In this document: positions 19,413 to 30,781 of the stretch, piece after piece
Position numbering within the stretch: the first letter of the stretch is position 1
Layout: every line of letters begins with the position of its first letter
Source: Rhizopus sp. PT2906
Taxonomy: Eukaryota > Mucoromycota > Mucoromycetes > Mucorales > Rhizopodaceae
Direction of reading: 5' to 3'
Assembly: GCA_025529335.1 (NCBI GenBank)
Contig: JAMYHX010000418.1
Coordinates: 1 to 38,432, forward strand
DNA: 38,432 nucleotides
Notes under the pieces: generated by a model
Databases searched by the model: none
What the model saw: only the letters and a program-made list of their open reading frames with translations
What the model was told of the DNA's origin: nothing
Position numbers and translations under genes: made by a program

Positions 19413-20135
19413 ATGACAACAGGTCATCAATACAATTACCAAGACTATGTGCCGACTGAAGGCGTATTTTGCCCTATATGTCAAGCCTCTTGTGTTTCCT
19501 TACAGGACTTGAATAATGTATAAAAAACAACTGCATCATTGATATATTTATTTACACACATGATAGCATTTAGATAGAGAGCACAGCGAAGAGGACTCCA
19601 AAGGCGCCTTGTTGAGCTGGTTACGGAATGCACAAAAGAAGGTATCAACCTCCCTGACGACCAAGAGTGTGCCCAAGCAGTGGGTTGACTTGAGTAGTAA
19701 CCCAAGCTTTTTTGTGTCAGACCAACAACAAAGCGAATATGTTACACAAGACCATTGGCAACGTGAAACAGGCAACGATAAGTGCCAGATGCCAGAGTGT
19801 ACCAAGATTGTAGGAAAATCTGGAGCAGGGAAACAGCATTGCAGAAAGTAAGAATGACTGTATAAATATAATGTATTGACAAAGACTTTTAGATGTGGCA
19901 AGTTGTTTTGTGCGTTCCATACGCAATATGAAATCAAACTCAATAGACAAGCACAGCATGATCCAGAGAATGGTGTTTGGTGTAAGGTGTGTATGGGATG
20001 CTATGTGAGCCGAAAAGGATATATGGATCATGGGGGAGTGACATGTGATAAGACAAGTATTTTATTAAGTAAGAGGGCCAAGATTATTGATAAGGTTCAT
20101 TTGGAAAGCAATCGATTAGAGAAACGCCTGGAAAA

Positions 20136-20177
<42 letters not shown>

Positions 20178-21452
20178 AAGAATTTATATTAATTGATATA
20201 TAGTTGGCAAGAATACATTTATCGACTGATAACAAGAATAGTCATAATGGCCATTTTGTCAGTGATCGTTTTAACAACGGACTCTTGTCACCTTCCAGCA
20301 GTGTACAAAGTATATCTCTTGATCGATCTGATTCTGCATCATCCAGAGATAGTAGTTTAGGAAGCATTCTGTCACCCAAGTCGTCATTTGTGTCTAGTAA
20401 TAACAGCATATTGAGTATGAAATTAAAATATAGAGGTAACAAAGATACACACTAGAGAGGGGGGGAATGTTTATATGTCTAATATAATCTAGATGGTGAA
20501 CAATCAGTAACAAAATGGGAGGATGATAAGCTTGTCAAGAAATGTCCTTATTGCGAGTAAATAAGAATATCGAAAACACGGAGCATATACATGATTGACT
20601 TTTAACTTGTAGGAGTACTTTTACTTTGATTAATCGTAAACATCACTGTCGATTGTGCGGAAAAGTTGTTTGTGGTAACATTAGATGCTCCAAGATGATT
20701 CCATTATACGTAGACATGTCTTCAGGTAAAAAAAAAAAAAAGAAAAAAAAAGAAGGGAAAACCATGAAGAAATACTAAAAGCATACAGACACATTTGATA
20801 CAGAACCTGTTGGAGATACCCGAGCATGTTGTCATTGTGTGAGATATGCATTTAGAAGAAAACTCTTGAATGAACAATCACAGAATCCGTCTGTCATCTT
20901 TCGACTGTACAATCAACTTGCTATTACTCGAAAGAATATAGAAAATCAATTACCCAAGTTTCATCAATTGATACTTGCTTTAGAGTAAGCATCATTTTAT
21001 TAGTAACAATGATCTCTCTCTCTTATCATTTTTAATATAGAAAAGAAAAGGCATTGAACAGAACAAGTGAAAGCTTCCTTAGAGCAAGTCAAATTCGAAA
21101 GTCGCTACTAGATAATTTTGCACTCTATGATACACTGGTCAAGAGTATCAAGGCACTTCCTGCGAGATCGCCTTGTATGAAACGACTTCAAACTAATATC
21201 TGTGCTGCATCCAACATTTACTTGCAACAGAATATGCTTCCACTTCAAATGCTGCCTCGTATATTAAAAGAAAAGCCAGAGAGAAAGCAATTGAAACAAC
21301 AATTGGAAACTTATCTAGAACAGACTCGTCTCGTAGAAGGATTTATTCGTGACGCTGAAAGAGAAGGTAAATATGATGATGTCAAGACGCTCAAGGCCAG
21401 TTTGGATGAATTACATGGTGAAATTGAAAACTTGCGAGCAAAACTTGATTGA
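19413..21452 (+). CDS. VAC1: Vac1/Pep7 (rabenosyn-5-like) FYVE-domain endosomal protein (548 aa)
   Basis: Eight exons (19413-19517, 19567-19847, 19893-20136, 20204-20435, 20493-20556, 20613-20725, 20789-20984, 21041-21452). An N-terminal C2H2 finger (CPICQASCVSLQDLNNHLD..H) comes first. Next is a FYVE-like zinc finger (CQMPECTKIV, CRKCGKLFCAFH, WCKVCMGCYV), then a Ser-rich linker. The second FYVE-like finger reads CPYCESTFTLINRKHHCRL, CGKVVCGNIRCS and RACCHCV; its INRKHHCR matches the R+HHCR phosphoinositide motif. The C-terminus is helical. Family role: Rab5 effector binding PI3P, Vps45 and the syntaxin Pep12 in Golgi-to-endosome transport, needed for CPY sorting in yeast. Confidence 0.88.
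20139..20175 (+). repeat. Poly(A) tract inside a VAC1 intron
   Basis: A run of 37 consecutive A begins two bases into the third VAC1 intron (20137-20203), immediately after the GT of the donor. The donor therefore reads GTAAAA followed by A only. Prone to length variation. Confidence 0.9.
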
Positions 21453-21522
21453 GATACCCTTTTTTTACATATATGAAAAATTATATCCCCCTCTTTCTTT
21501 TTTTATTACTTTCTCATTTTAA

Positions 21523-22285
21523 ATGTCTATCAAAGTAATATAATAATAATAAATGTATGTCTCACGTGTAAACGCGTCTTATTTAGGTACCAGATACTTG
21601 GGATTCTGATATTATAGAGTATTGGGATGCTTTATTGAAGAGCTATAAGGTAATAATCAACCACTTGTTTGATCAAACTAATTAAAAAAAAAAAATGTAG
21701 ACATGTCATGAACAACCAGCGTCATTTGATACTTTTGAAAAAGTAACTCAATCCATCATGGACAATCTACCAAAGTAAAAGAATTAAAAACAGCATGTTC
21801 ACAGTAAACTCAGTTAGGAAATTAGAGAGACATTAAAGCAACAAGAAGAAGAACCACGTAAGAGACAAAAGACTAAAGAAGATCAACTCAGCAATAAGAA
21901 AGTGCATTTTAAAGATCAATATGAAGGACAAGAAGAAGAACAATATGAACAAGAGGAAGAACAATACGAACAAGAAGAAGAAGAAGAATACGAACAAGAG
22001 AAAGAACAATATGACCAAGAAGAAGAACAATATGACCAAGGGGAACAAGAGAAACAAGCAGAGAATATAAATGAACAAACACAGTATGACTATTCAATAC
22101 CATCACCACCACCGGTGAGTGCAGGAGATGACGATGGATTATCCAATGTGATCATGGCATGGTATTATGCAGGATACTATACAGCATTATATCAAGTAAA
22201 GAAAAGAAAAAAGAAAAAGAGCAATACCATATAACAGCGTTATTTTAATCTTTAATAGAGTCGCCATGGCAGCAGAAGTCAGTAA
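21523..22285 (+). CDS. SMN1: Survival motor neuron (SMN) homologue (181 aa)
   Basis: Five exons (21523-21534, 21587-21649, 21701-21774, 21826-22195, 22259-22285); the first codes only four residues. The N-terminus has WDSDIIEYWDALLKSYK, like the Gemin2-binding helix of SMN. The C-terminus has the YG-box oligomerisation helix, LSNVIMAWYYAGYYTALYQ, preceded by a Pro-rich stretch (PSPPPVS). Between them lies no Tudor domain but an acidic Glu/Gln tract with Tyr at regular spacing (EEEQYEQEEEQYEQEEEEEY and on). SMN with Gemin2 loads Sm rings onto snRNAs. The Tudor-less form is like fission yeast Smn1. The acceptor at 21826 was chosen because earlier AGs give a stop. It starts only 70 bp after the VAC1 stop. 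Confidence 0.82.
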
Positions 22286-22402
22286 AGAAACGTCACTGTG
22301 GAACTTTCCTTATTTCTTTTTGTTTGAGGATAGCCTCTCTTTTTTTTATATTTTTTTTTTTTTTATTTTTTCCTTTTTACAAAAAAATAACAAACTCACA
22401 CT

Positions 22403-23057
22403 ATGGAAAATAATAAAAGTCCCAAAGCGCCTACACTTTGCACAGCAGGTTGTGGGTTTTATGGTAATGAATTATTCAATAATATGTGCTCAAAGTGCTT
22501 TAAAGAAGCAACAGCCAAAAATGAGGCAGTAACAAAAGAAGAAACAACAATTAGAGAACAGCAATCTACGCCTTCTACTACTACTACTACTACAACAACA
22601 ACAACAACCAGAAAGCATCTCCGAACGCCTTCACCAGAACCGAGAGATATCGAAACAACAGTGCCACCTTCAATACCTTCACCATCTGACTCAAAGAATG
22701 ACAATAAACCAGTTCAGACAAATAAAGGAAGATGCTTCAAATGTCGAATCAAGGTAAAAGAAAATGTTCATCTCTTACACAATTATCAACTGACACATAC
22801 ATAAAACTAGGTCCCATTAGCCAAACAAGCAGCCAATAAATGTAGATGTGATTATGTATTTTGTGATACACACAGGTATCCTGATAGACACGACTGCGAA
22901 ATTGATTATGCAAAAATGGACAGAGGTAATAATAAAAACAATAGCACATTGTAATCTGTTATTTATCTTCTGTTTAGAACTTTTGGCAAAGAATAACCCA
23001 AAGCTTCATGAAAGACCTAAAGGCGGAAGATCTTTCCAACGTATCGATAGTTTATAA
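22403..23057 (+). CDS. A20/AN1 zinc-finger protein, stress-associated protein type (181 aa)
   Basis: Three exons (22403-22753, 22811-22925, 22978-23057). The N-terminal A20 finger reads CTAGCGFYGNELFNNMCSKC (about residues 13-32). A Thr/Pro/Ser-rich linker with an eleven-Thr run follows. The C-terminal AN1 finger has CFKCRIKVPLAKQAANKCRC, then VFCDTHRYPDRHDCEIDY. Both zinc-binding patterns look complete. Family members bind ubiquitin through A20 and act in stress responses and proteasome-linked quality control. It lies 117 bp after SMN on the same strand. Confidence 0.9.
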
Positions 23058-23359
23058 TTATCTCCTTTTTTTTTTGCACATCGTTTCTCTTTTCCCTTTA
23101 TTATTTTATTGTCGCATTACAAAATGTCTGCACACACATATATATATATACATATAAAGGGGGGGGACCAGGGAGAAAGAGGGAAAGAGGATAGTTTGTT
23201 TTTATTATTATGATTTACACAATGAAAGAACCAAAAAAAAAAAGAAAAGATTTATTGGACAACATAAAAATTATACAAATAATACACATACACTTTTTTT
23301 TTGTTTGTTTGTATGTAAATCTAGAGTACCAATAATACACTTATATATATATATATACA

Positions 23360-23826
23360 TCATGGGTTCATTCCTGATCTTGATGATCTCTGTTGACTAG
23401 AGACTTTACTATCAAATGAAGAAACTTGATTAGGAGATATACTATTATTAGGCGTCATATCACTATGCTGTTCAGTCTTTACGTCTTGCTTAAATTTCAA
23501 ATCTATTTCCTGCTTTTTCTTCATGTTTTCCCAAGTGTTTATATTGTCATAAATGATATCTACTGTGAATTGCATGTCTACAGGAGAAGATATGAGTACT
23601 TTATCACTCTATTTTATACTTTACCTTCAGTGACTGAACTAACAGCTTCAAATAATTTAAGTGCAATAAACCGCTTAAAGCTCAATTGAAAATCTTCTAA
23701 TGACACCTTGCCTCGTTCATTGATCGGTAAAACATTTAGTCCAAACTCTTTTTCCAACTCTCCTTGCTCAAAAAACTCCTCTGCTAATATCTCTGCCCAT
23801 CGTTTAGCAGACTCAAAGGGTCTAGC

Positions 23827-23861
<35 letters not shown>

Positions 23862-25168
23862 GCATATAGAATGAACATGTTTGTATACATCAACCATCAT
23901 TTCTACAAAACTTACACAGTTACTAATATCAGCACATTTGATCAATGCACCACACAATATAATCTTTTCTCTTTCAATCGCGGCATTGTCTGTCGTATCA
24001 ATCGCGTTCTCACGTATTCTCTTGGCCTGATCATTAATCTTTTGAACATAATCATCATGTAAACTCATGTCTGTAGCTAATATACTATTCACAACAATCT
24101 TGCGAAAGGCTATGAAAAAATATTAGGCACATGTATATATATATATATATATATATTTATAGCAAACTTACTACAATAATTAGGATATGTTTTAAGATCA
24201 GTTAATTGACTAAAGCAGTTATCTTGTAGTAGATGGAAAAAGGACATAGCATGGAAACTTTCAAGAACTGATTTATCATTATATATGATAGCCAAAGGTG
24301 TTGATGCTGTGATCTATTTAATGTAAGCCTCTTGTTGAGCTGTCTCTTTTGTTTTTTATTATTATTTTTTATTACCATGAAATTGTTATTAACACCAGGA
24401 TGACCAACATCATGACCTATGCTTGCCATAAGTAATGCAAATATATCCAAGGGGGTCATCAGTCGAATCACTGGGTTCTGAGAATGTCCAAAAGTGAATT
24501 CATTAGAAGGATACATGGGTTTGAGTAAACCCATTTTACAGAGAAAATAATAATTCGCTTGAAGCACATCGACTGCATGCCTAAAGTTATGATAAGGATT
24601 CGTCCCGTGGTACGAGTTGCAAATGTCAAATATAAAGTGATACAAATCACCTAAAATGGTGCTCGTGTGTCAATCCTCTTCTCTATTAGAGTATGTTTTT
24701 TTTAAACTTACTGCTGGGAACACAAAGTGACTTCAATTCATCAAATGAAGTCAAGACTTGATTCAGTATCAAATAGACAACTTCTACTAAATCCTTCAGT
24801 TCTAGATCAAGCGGTAAGAAATCCCAGCTACAAATCTGTGATTTCAAGTATTCTTTTCTATCCCTTTATATATATATATATATATAAGTTTATCATCTAT
24901 TACACATGTCCTGTTGACTTACTCCAACATGGATTTCATGGATGATCGATGAACCGTGGGCTTGGGGGTATAATATTCAGCGATAATCTTGGATAACCTA
25001 ACAACGACGTGTCAATGGAGACGACAAAGTTATCCATGTCCACTGTATTTACCATGTCTCTTGTAAAAAGACACTCTTGAGTCTCTCTTTAAATTTGGGC
25101 CACACTTTTCCATATTCGGCCAACCGACAAGTCTCTTGTTGAATATCTTGACTCATGATGGTATTCAT
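23360..25168 (-). CDS. 3',5'-cyclic nucleotide phosphodiesterase, class I (445 aa)
   Basis: Eight minus-strand exons (25168-25053, 24997-24923, 24827-24712, 24650-24376, 24313-24172, 24109-23916, 23826-23625, 23577-23360). Class I PDE signatures in order: YHGTNPYHNFRHAVDVLQAN (catalytic His and first metal His), ASIGHDVGHPGVNN (HD metal motif), SFHAMSFFHLL, SILATDMSLH and LIKCADISNCARPF. All metal-binding His/Asp are present, so it should hydrolyse cAMP (or cGMP), countering PKA signalling as yeast Pde2 does. The 60-residue N-terminus has no recognised domain and the C-terminus is Ser-rich. Three introns contain TA-dinucleotide repeats. The start is placed at the first ATG of the 5' exon; a further upstream exon cannot be excluded. 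Confidence 0.9.
23831..24886. repeat. TA-dinucleotide repeats within three PDE introns
   Basis: TA runs lie at about 23831-23858 (sixth intron), 24134-24156 (fifth intron) and 24867-24886 (second intron), all inside the phosphodiesterase gene. Another TA run is at about 23342-23356, just past its stop. Exons between them are normal coding sequence. Confidence 0.85.
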
Positions 25169-25215
25169 GTTATACCTTGCTACATTCTATATAATGTTTA
25201 ATGATGCCCATATCC

Positions 25216-25219
<4 letters not shown>

Positions 25220-25253
<34 letters not shown>

Positions 25254-25265
25254 AATTTTTATAAA

Positions 25266-25302
<37 letters not shown>
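25220..25302. repeat. Homopolymer inverted repeat: 27 T then 35 A
   Basis: T(27) at 25220-25246, A(9), T(5), a short ATAAAAT spacer, then A(35) at 25268-25302. The two long runs are perfectly complementary and could form a hairpin. It sits in the 240-bp intergenic region between the PDE start and the stop of the next minus-strand gene. Confidence 0.9.
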
Positions 25303-25307
<5 letters not shown>

Positions 25308-25408
25308 GGATAATTGAAGTTGTATATAGTAATATAAATATTTTTGTATATGAAAAATGAAAGGCGAAAGAAGAAATACAAATGAACGGTATAGATAATA
25401 GAATATGT

Positions 25409-26926
25409 TTAAGCATTGGCTTTTGTTGCTGTATTGGAAAGATTTAATATAGAGAATTCATCAGTATTTGTATTATTTAAAAAGGCAAATGTTGCCTGCA
25501 TATCAAAATAATTTTCCATGTCAAAAAGTTCAATTTTGTTTGTGCTGCCAATGTCTATGGCATCATTTTTGGGTGTCTTTATCGTTGGTGAAGACAATGA
25601 AGACGCTAGTTTATCAGAAGTGTCACTGCTAGTCGATTCAATACTTTTCAATCCCTCGATATTTTGATTCTTTACAAAAGAATCGCTTTTTCTTCTTACG
25701 GGTATCTCGATAATAGATGGTTTTGAATGCTGATTGGATTGATACTGCTTTGTTGATATTTTAGCTGTAGGTACATCAGGAGGAGTGCTCTTTCTCTTTG
25801 ATGGTTTATCTTCATTTAAGGACTTTTTTGATTTCTTTTTTTTTAAAAAGAAGGAACTAAATGATCTTCTTTGCTTCACTTCAGGTCTAGTAGACGTATC
25901 AGTAGTGCGCTGAGTAGTTTCGCTTTTAGATGGTTTGTTCTCTAATTTGGTGGCAGGTTGTTTTTCTTCGACTGTGCTTTGTTGTTGTTGTTGTTGTGTA
26001 ACGTCAAATGTGCTACGGGTATATTGATTTTGTAACCTCATGGCAGGTGAGGTAAATTTGGGTACAGGCGACAAAATAGGATGCGCCAACGATGAATCTA
26101 ATTCTGTCGGAAGCTCGGATAATAATAGATTCCTTTCTGGTGATATTATTTTTGTTATTGATGACTGAGGGGCCGTGTTATCATCGTCATTTAGCGCAGA
26201 GGATGTTTCTGTTGTATTACTCTGTTTGCCATTACTTTCCTTGTTATCAAATTGCTGTTCATCCTCTGTTAATTCTCTAATTTCCAAATAATCGTCATCA
26301 TAGTCAATGTAATTGACAGGTTGCTGCTGATTGCTATCTATCAACATGACAGCATTAGGTTCAGGATCCCAATAAGACATATTCCACTGTCTTTGCATAT
26401 GTCTTGCTTCTTCAAATATATTAAACCAGTTGGCTGGAATAACTGCACGCAATTGTTTTGTCCATAAATGAATTGGAGGATTGCCTGAATAGTCAAATGC
26501 AAGATAGGCATCGAAATTGTTTGGCAAGTATCTGGTTTTTTATTTTTAGTAAAATTTAAGTGCTTTTTTTGGTCAGGCGTTTACCTTGCTTCGGACCATC
26601 GTAGTTCTTCTGATAAGTCTGTACCTGAATAAATTAAAATGCTTGATTAGAAATTATGATTAAAGCAAGAATATTTAAAAAAGCGTACGTAGAATAGAAA
26701 AACAGCACATATCATCATCCCAGCCTTGAAATAGTGCAACAACTATTAATTTAATCTTTAAAATGTACAATTCGCCTTGCTGCAGCTCATTTAATGTTAC
26801 TTGATCAAGGTGTTCTTCATGAATAAAAGCAGTATTTGTACTTTCTGCAGGAGCTGGTTTTGGTGCATGAGAATTTGGCCAATTTGGTAGAAATTGAGCT
26901 GATTTTCTGTTTTTATCAAATGACAT
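25409..26926 (-). CDS. Unrecognised protein with conserved-looking N-terminus and basic disordered tail (466 aa)
   Basis: Three minus-strand exons (26926-26689, 26624-26585, 26531-25409) join in frame; the middle exon is only 40 nt. Residues 45-165 look globular (LFQGWDDDMCCFSILRTDL, LPNNFDAYLAFDYSGNPPI, LWTKQLRAVIPANWFNIFEE, QWNMSYWDPEPNAVMLID), rich in Trp and acidic residues. From about residue 180 the protein is low complexity: acidic, Ser/Thr/Gln-rich, with a six-Gln run and a basic patch (FFLKKKKSKKSLNEDKPSKR) that could be a nuclear localisation or membrane-binding signal. No catalytic motif is visible. Clean splice junctions support the model. Family not recognised. Confidence 0.68.
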
Positions 26927-27248
26927 TTTTCGTTAAAATAAAAAGGAAAAAAAAAAAAAGAAAGGACAAATGAACTAAATGAAATCTCAAGTTAGCTTTA
27001 TAAAAAAAAGACTAGGGGCAAACAAAGAGGAGGAGACAATTCGTGCATTGTACTACGGCATGGGGCGTTAACATATCTGGCCTTTTTACTATTTTCAAAA
27101 TTAACGCCATCGTTATATATTTAATATTATTGCAAAGCAGATTTTATTTAATTTTTATATATGAATTTTTTAGTTACTAAGAAAGAATCTTTTTTTTTTT
27201 CGTATGTACAGATATTAACATGATTGTGTTTTTGCGGCTTTTTTTTTT
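26927..27248. other. AT-rich intergenic stretch
   Basis: 322 bp between the start of the unknown 466-residue gene and the stop of the INTS10-like gene, both on the minus strand. It has an A-tract at 26947-26959 and T-tracts near 27190-27200 and 27240-27250. No gene seen. Confidence 0.4.
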
Positions 27249-30200
27249 TTAGGTTTCTTCATTCGCCTTTAATACCATATTTTTAAGAAAACGTTGCAAC
27301 ACATGTCTCATTCTTTGTGGTGTTATTTTCGGTGAGTATCTCCTAATTCTATATTCTAAGCATCGAGTAACAATATCTCTTGGGATAAAAGAACCTTTTG
27401 TACTAGTTGAGGGATTTAAACCATCATTTAAACTGCCTCCATTTTCACCTTCTTCATCACCTCGTTCACCATTACTTGAATTTTGTCCAGGTAAAATGAC
27501 AGATGTAGCAGGCCTACTGTAATAAAATGATGGAGACATCCACTTTGCAAACGAATTCTTTTGTGTTGATGCAGAATACCATGAAGGAGACATCGATGTA
27601 CTTGGTAAAATACTATTAGCAAATGATGGATGGTATAAAGGTAAAGTATTTGTGTTTCTATCATTTGATTTGTCTGCTACATCATCTTCATCCAATGTTT
27701 CAGTTTCTTCATTATTTCTGGGAGATGATGGTATTTGTCGTGGCGATGAAGGCGTAGAATTACTATTTTCAGGGCCTGATGTAACCAAATGCCTGTAACT
27801 TCCACGTAAAGCAAATTCGGGTGGAATGATGTCCATTGTCACTGTACCCATCAAATGAAGATGACGAATGGCTTGTAATACATCAGAAACTAAAAATACA
27901 GATTGTCAGATATTTTATTACCAATAAAACATGTATTTCTTCTTACCATAAAGATATTCAAGAAATTCTCGATTCTTGAATACTCTTTTTTCACTAATTC
28001 GATTCATAATTTTATGCCATAAATTTGTTTTGTTGCTCCAATAAGGCCAACCATATTGCATTAAAACAATCATGTTACCAGCCTTTTCATCCCAACGAAG
28101 AGCAGAATCAATTGAAGCCATTCCACCACGTTGTTCAGATTCATTATCAAGACTAACAATTAAATGTTTGATACATCGTACAACTAAACCTTCTTGTGTT
28201 ACTCTCATCAAACCAAATTCTCTTCCATGAAAAATATTAGCAACTGTACAACAATCTGTTTCATCAGAACTAAAGTCTTTGGCATCTAATCCATTTGGTA
28301 TTGGGAATACTGATAAGATAATGGCAATTTCCAATGTAGATTGCTAGTAGTATGGTGCATTCAATATACTGTTTATTTTTTATATATGTAAATACATACC
28401 TGAAGACTGCCCACGAGCAAATAAATCACCCCGATGTTATACAAAACGCGGAAGGCAAACATAAATGGAATATCCATTTCAGTAGATGTTCGGCTATAAT
28501 CGGTTTTTTCCTGTCTACGTTGTACCTCGATTCGGTCACAAATACTTTGTGATAATTCCAATGCTTTAGCTAAATTTCCAGGAACAGAAGGTGATGATAA
28601 TGCTAAATCGCTTCTAACTAGTAAAACTGCATTATGCATGTCAAAAGGCAATTTATAGCCATCTATAACTCGACATAATTCTACGTAGATTTAGTGTATA
28701 CATACAAAACCACTCTAGCACAATAAATCTTACCTTGCTCCCATCCTCCCAAATGATCAATGATGGTCTTTTGTGACAATTTACCAATAGCCCATTGCCA
28801 TAATTCAACTGTATGTCTTAAACAGTCTGCAGCTTTACTTAAGATTTGCAATGCATCGTCTACACCTTGAACACAATATGAGTCTAAACCCAATGCACGA
28901 CCTTCTTCATCATCATATTCATTATCATCAGTTACGGAGGAATTTGAAGAAGTTTCCATTTTTAAACGTTTATCATTTCTTCTTAGTAAATGACAATCAT
29001 CAGAGAAATTTAACGTATTTCGTTCAATATTATTGTTGCTACCATTACTACCGCTTTCATTGGAAAAAGAACGCTTTTCACCTAATCTATGGTTGGGCAT
29101 ATTGTCGTTTGGTTGAAATGAACAAACAGGAATCAAACAAGATTTTTCTTCAGCCGAACTTGCCGTTGTATCAGTTCCACAAACGTATTTGTAATAGTCG
29201 TATCCAAATTGAACGAATTGGGATGCAGCAATCATATACTCACACATCAAAGTAGATATAATTGAAAGATCCTCGGTAGTTGGTAAAGCATGTATATCTC
29301 CATTTTCACTATCATCATCAATGCGAACGCTGTTTCTATGCTCTTTTAAAAATTGGAATCGAATTATATGTGAAACAGAATCCAATTGATCTAAGCCATT
29401 GTAACTATAAAGAATGGATTAATACATACTGTTTATTGCCTTCAATTACTACTCTTTACCCGCATGCAGATAACATGGCGCATGTAAATTTAGTCGATTC
29501 ATCCCATCGATGCTTTTTGATATAATATCTTTGACCCAATAATAAGAATTGCTCAAATAAAATGTGCGGCAAAGTGATATAATGCTTGCTCTCTGTAGAT
29601 TTGATTGATGGTATCTTGTCCTTTCTTACTAGTAATAATCTCTGTTTGCAGAGACGAGGGAATAACTCAGTGACTTTTTTGATCAGTTTTAAGGTTAGAA
29701 ATTTGTATATTGATGAGAAAGATATAGGATACATTACCTAATAAACTGATACATTTCTTTTTTTCTTCTTCTGTCGATTCTTGAGCACATATTATAAGTA
29801 AGTTAATAGCACTAATCTTTTGTTTATAAATGAATTGTTAGTTGGATAATAGCACACATATTAACGTAGAATAATTTACCAAATATTTATAAGCATGACG
29901 GGGAAATGCTTGAATATAATCAAATAATATAACAAATGCACGCATAGATTCCTTTTCCTTCAGGCGTTCTATAAAAAAGTGTTGAGATAAAAAACATCAT
30001 AATAATCCTCAAATTCTAACCTGTTGCAAAATCTATAATGTTGGATTGTAGCAAGCATGGAAGAGATCCAAAAAATCCTTTTTAAAAAAGTACCAATTAG
30101 AAATTTTTAGAGATAAAATCATTGAAATAATGTAAACGCGTACTGCTAGCATCTGTATCTTTGGCTGGGTCAATATTTTCGGCAACTTGGATTAAATAAG

Positions 30201-30505
30201 ATTGAAAAATTGGGTTTTGCAGACTATTTGAATGACTATAAAGTACATAATTAAGAACACATGCATGGTTTGAGCAGAAAGAAAGATAATATTTACAGCA
30301 ATACAAAACTTTGAATGGCCTTTTCAAAATTTCCTGAATGAATAGCAGAACGTAAAACATTAAACTATAAATTATTTAAATCAGACTTCACGTTTCATGA
30401 TATATAGTTTTCCTTTTTTACCTCATTTTCAAAAGAATTTCTTGTTTCTGTCACTGAACTATTATATTGATCATCAGCAGCAGATGTGGTGGGTTCTTGC
30501 GACAT
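27249..30505 (-). CDS. Integrator complex subunit 10-like protein (760 aa)
   Basis: Eleven minus-strand exons: 30505-30422, 30364-30297, 30235-30144, 30077-30021, 29968-29880, 29816-29738, 29673-29460, 29404-28734, 28680-28400, 28343-27947, 27889-27249. All join in frame. The protein is helical throughout, with two disordered insertions: one around residues 290-350 with KRSFSNESGSNGSNNN, one around 600-700 rich in Ser/Pro/Asn. The C-terminal third shows a series I read as INTS10: GLVVRCIKHLIVSLD, LMQYGWPYWSNKTNLWHKI, NREFLEYLYVSDVLQ and a final MRHVLQRFLKNMV. Length is close to human INTS10 (710). In animals Integrator cleaves snRNA 3' ends and attenuates Pol II. The assignment rests on remembered similarity and needs a profile search. 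Confidence 0.55.
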
Positions 30506-30781
30506 AATTTCTCTCTTTTTTTAAAAATTTTTTTATGATTGAGCTCTCGGTTTGTTTGCCTGTAATAAAACTTGAAAAAGATAGTTAGGTTAATGTTATT
30601 ATTTACAAAGAAATAGAAAGAGAGAGAAAAAATGAAGAAAAAAAAATAAGAGGCAAAAAAGAAAACAAGATGTTGGACCATCCTCTCCTGTTCTTTGCAG
30701 TGTTAAAGTTCCGCTTTTCTTCATTATGTAAGATGTGGTAAAAAAAAAAAAAAGTTTTATTGTTGCATTTTGTGTATAATA

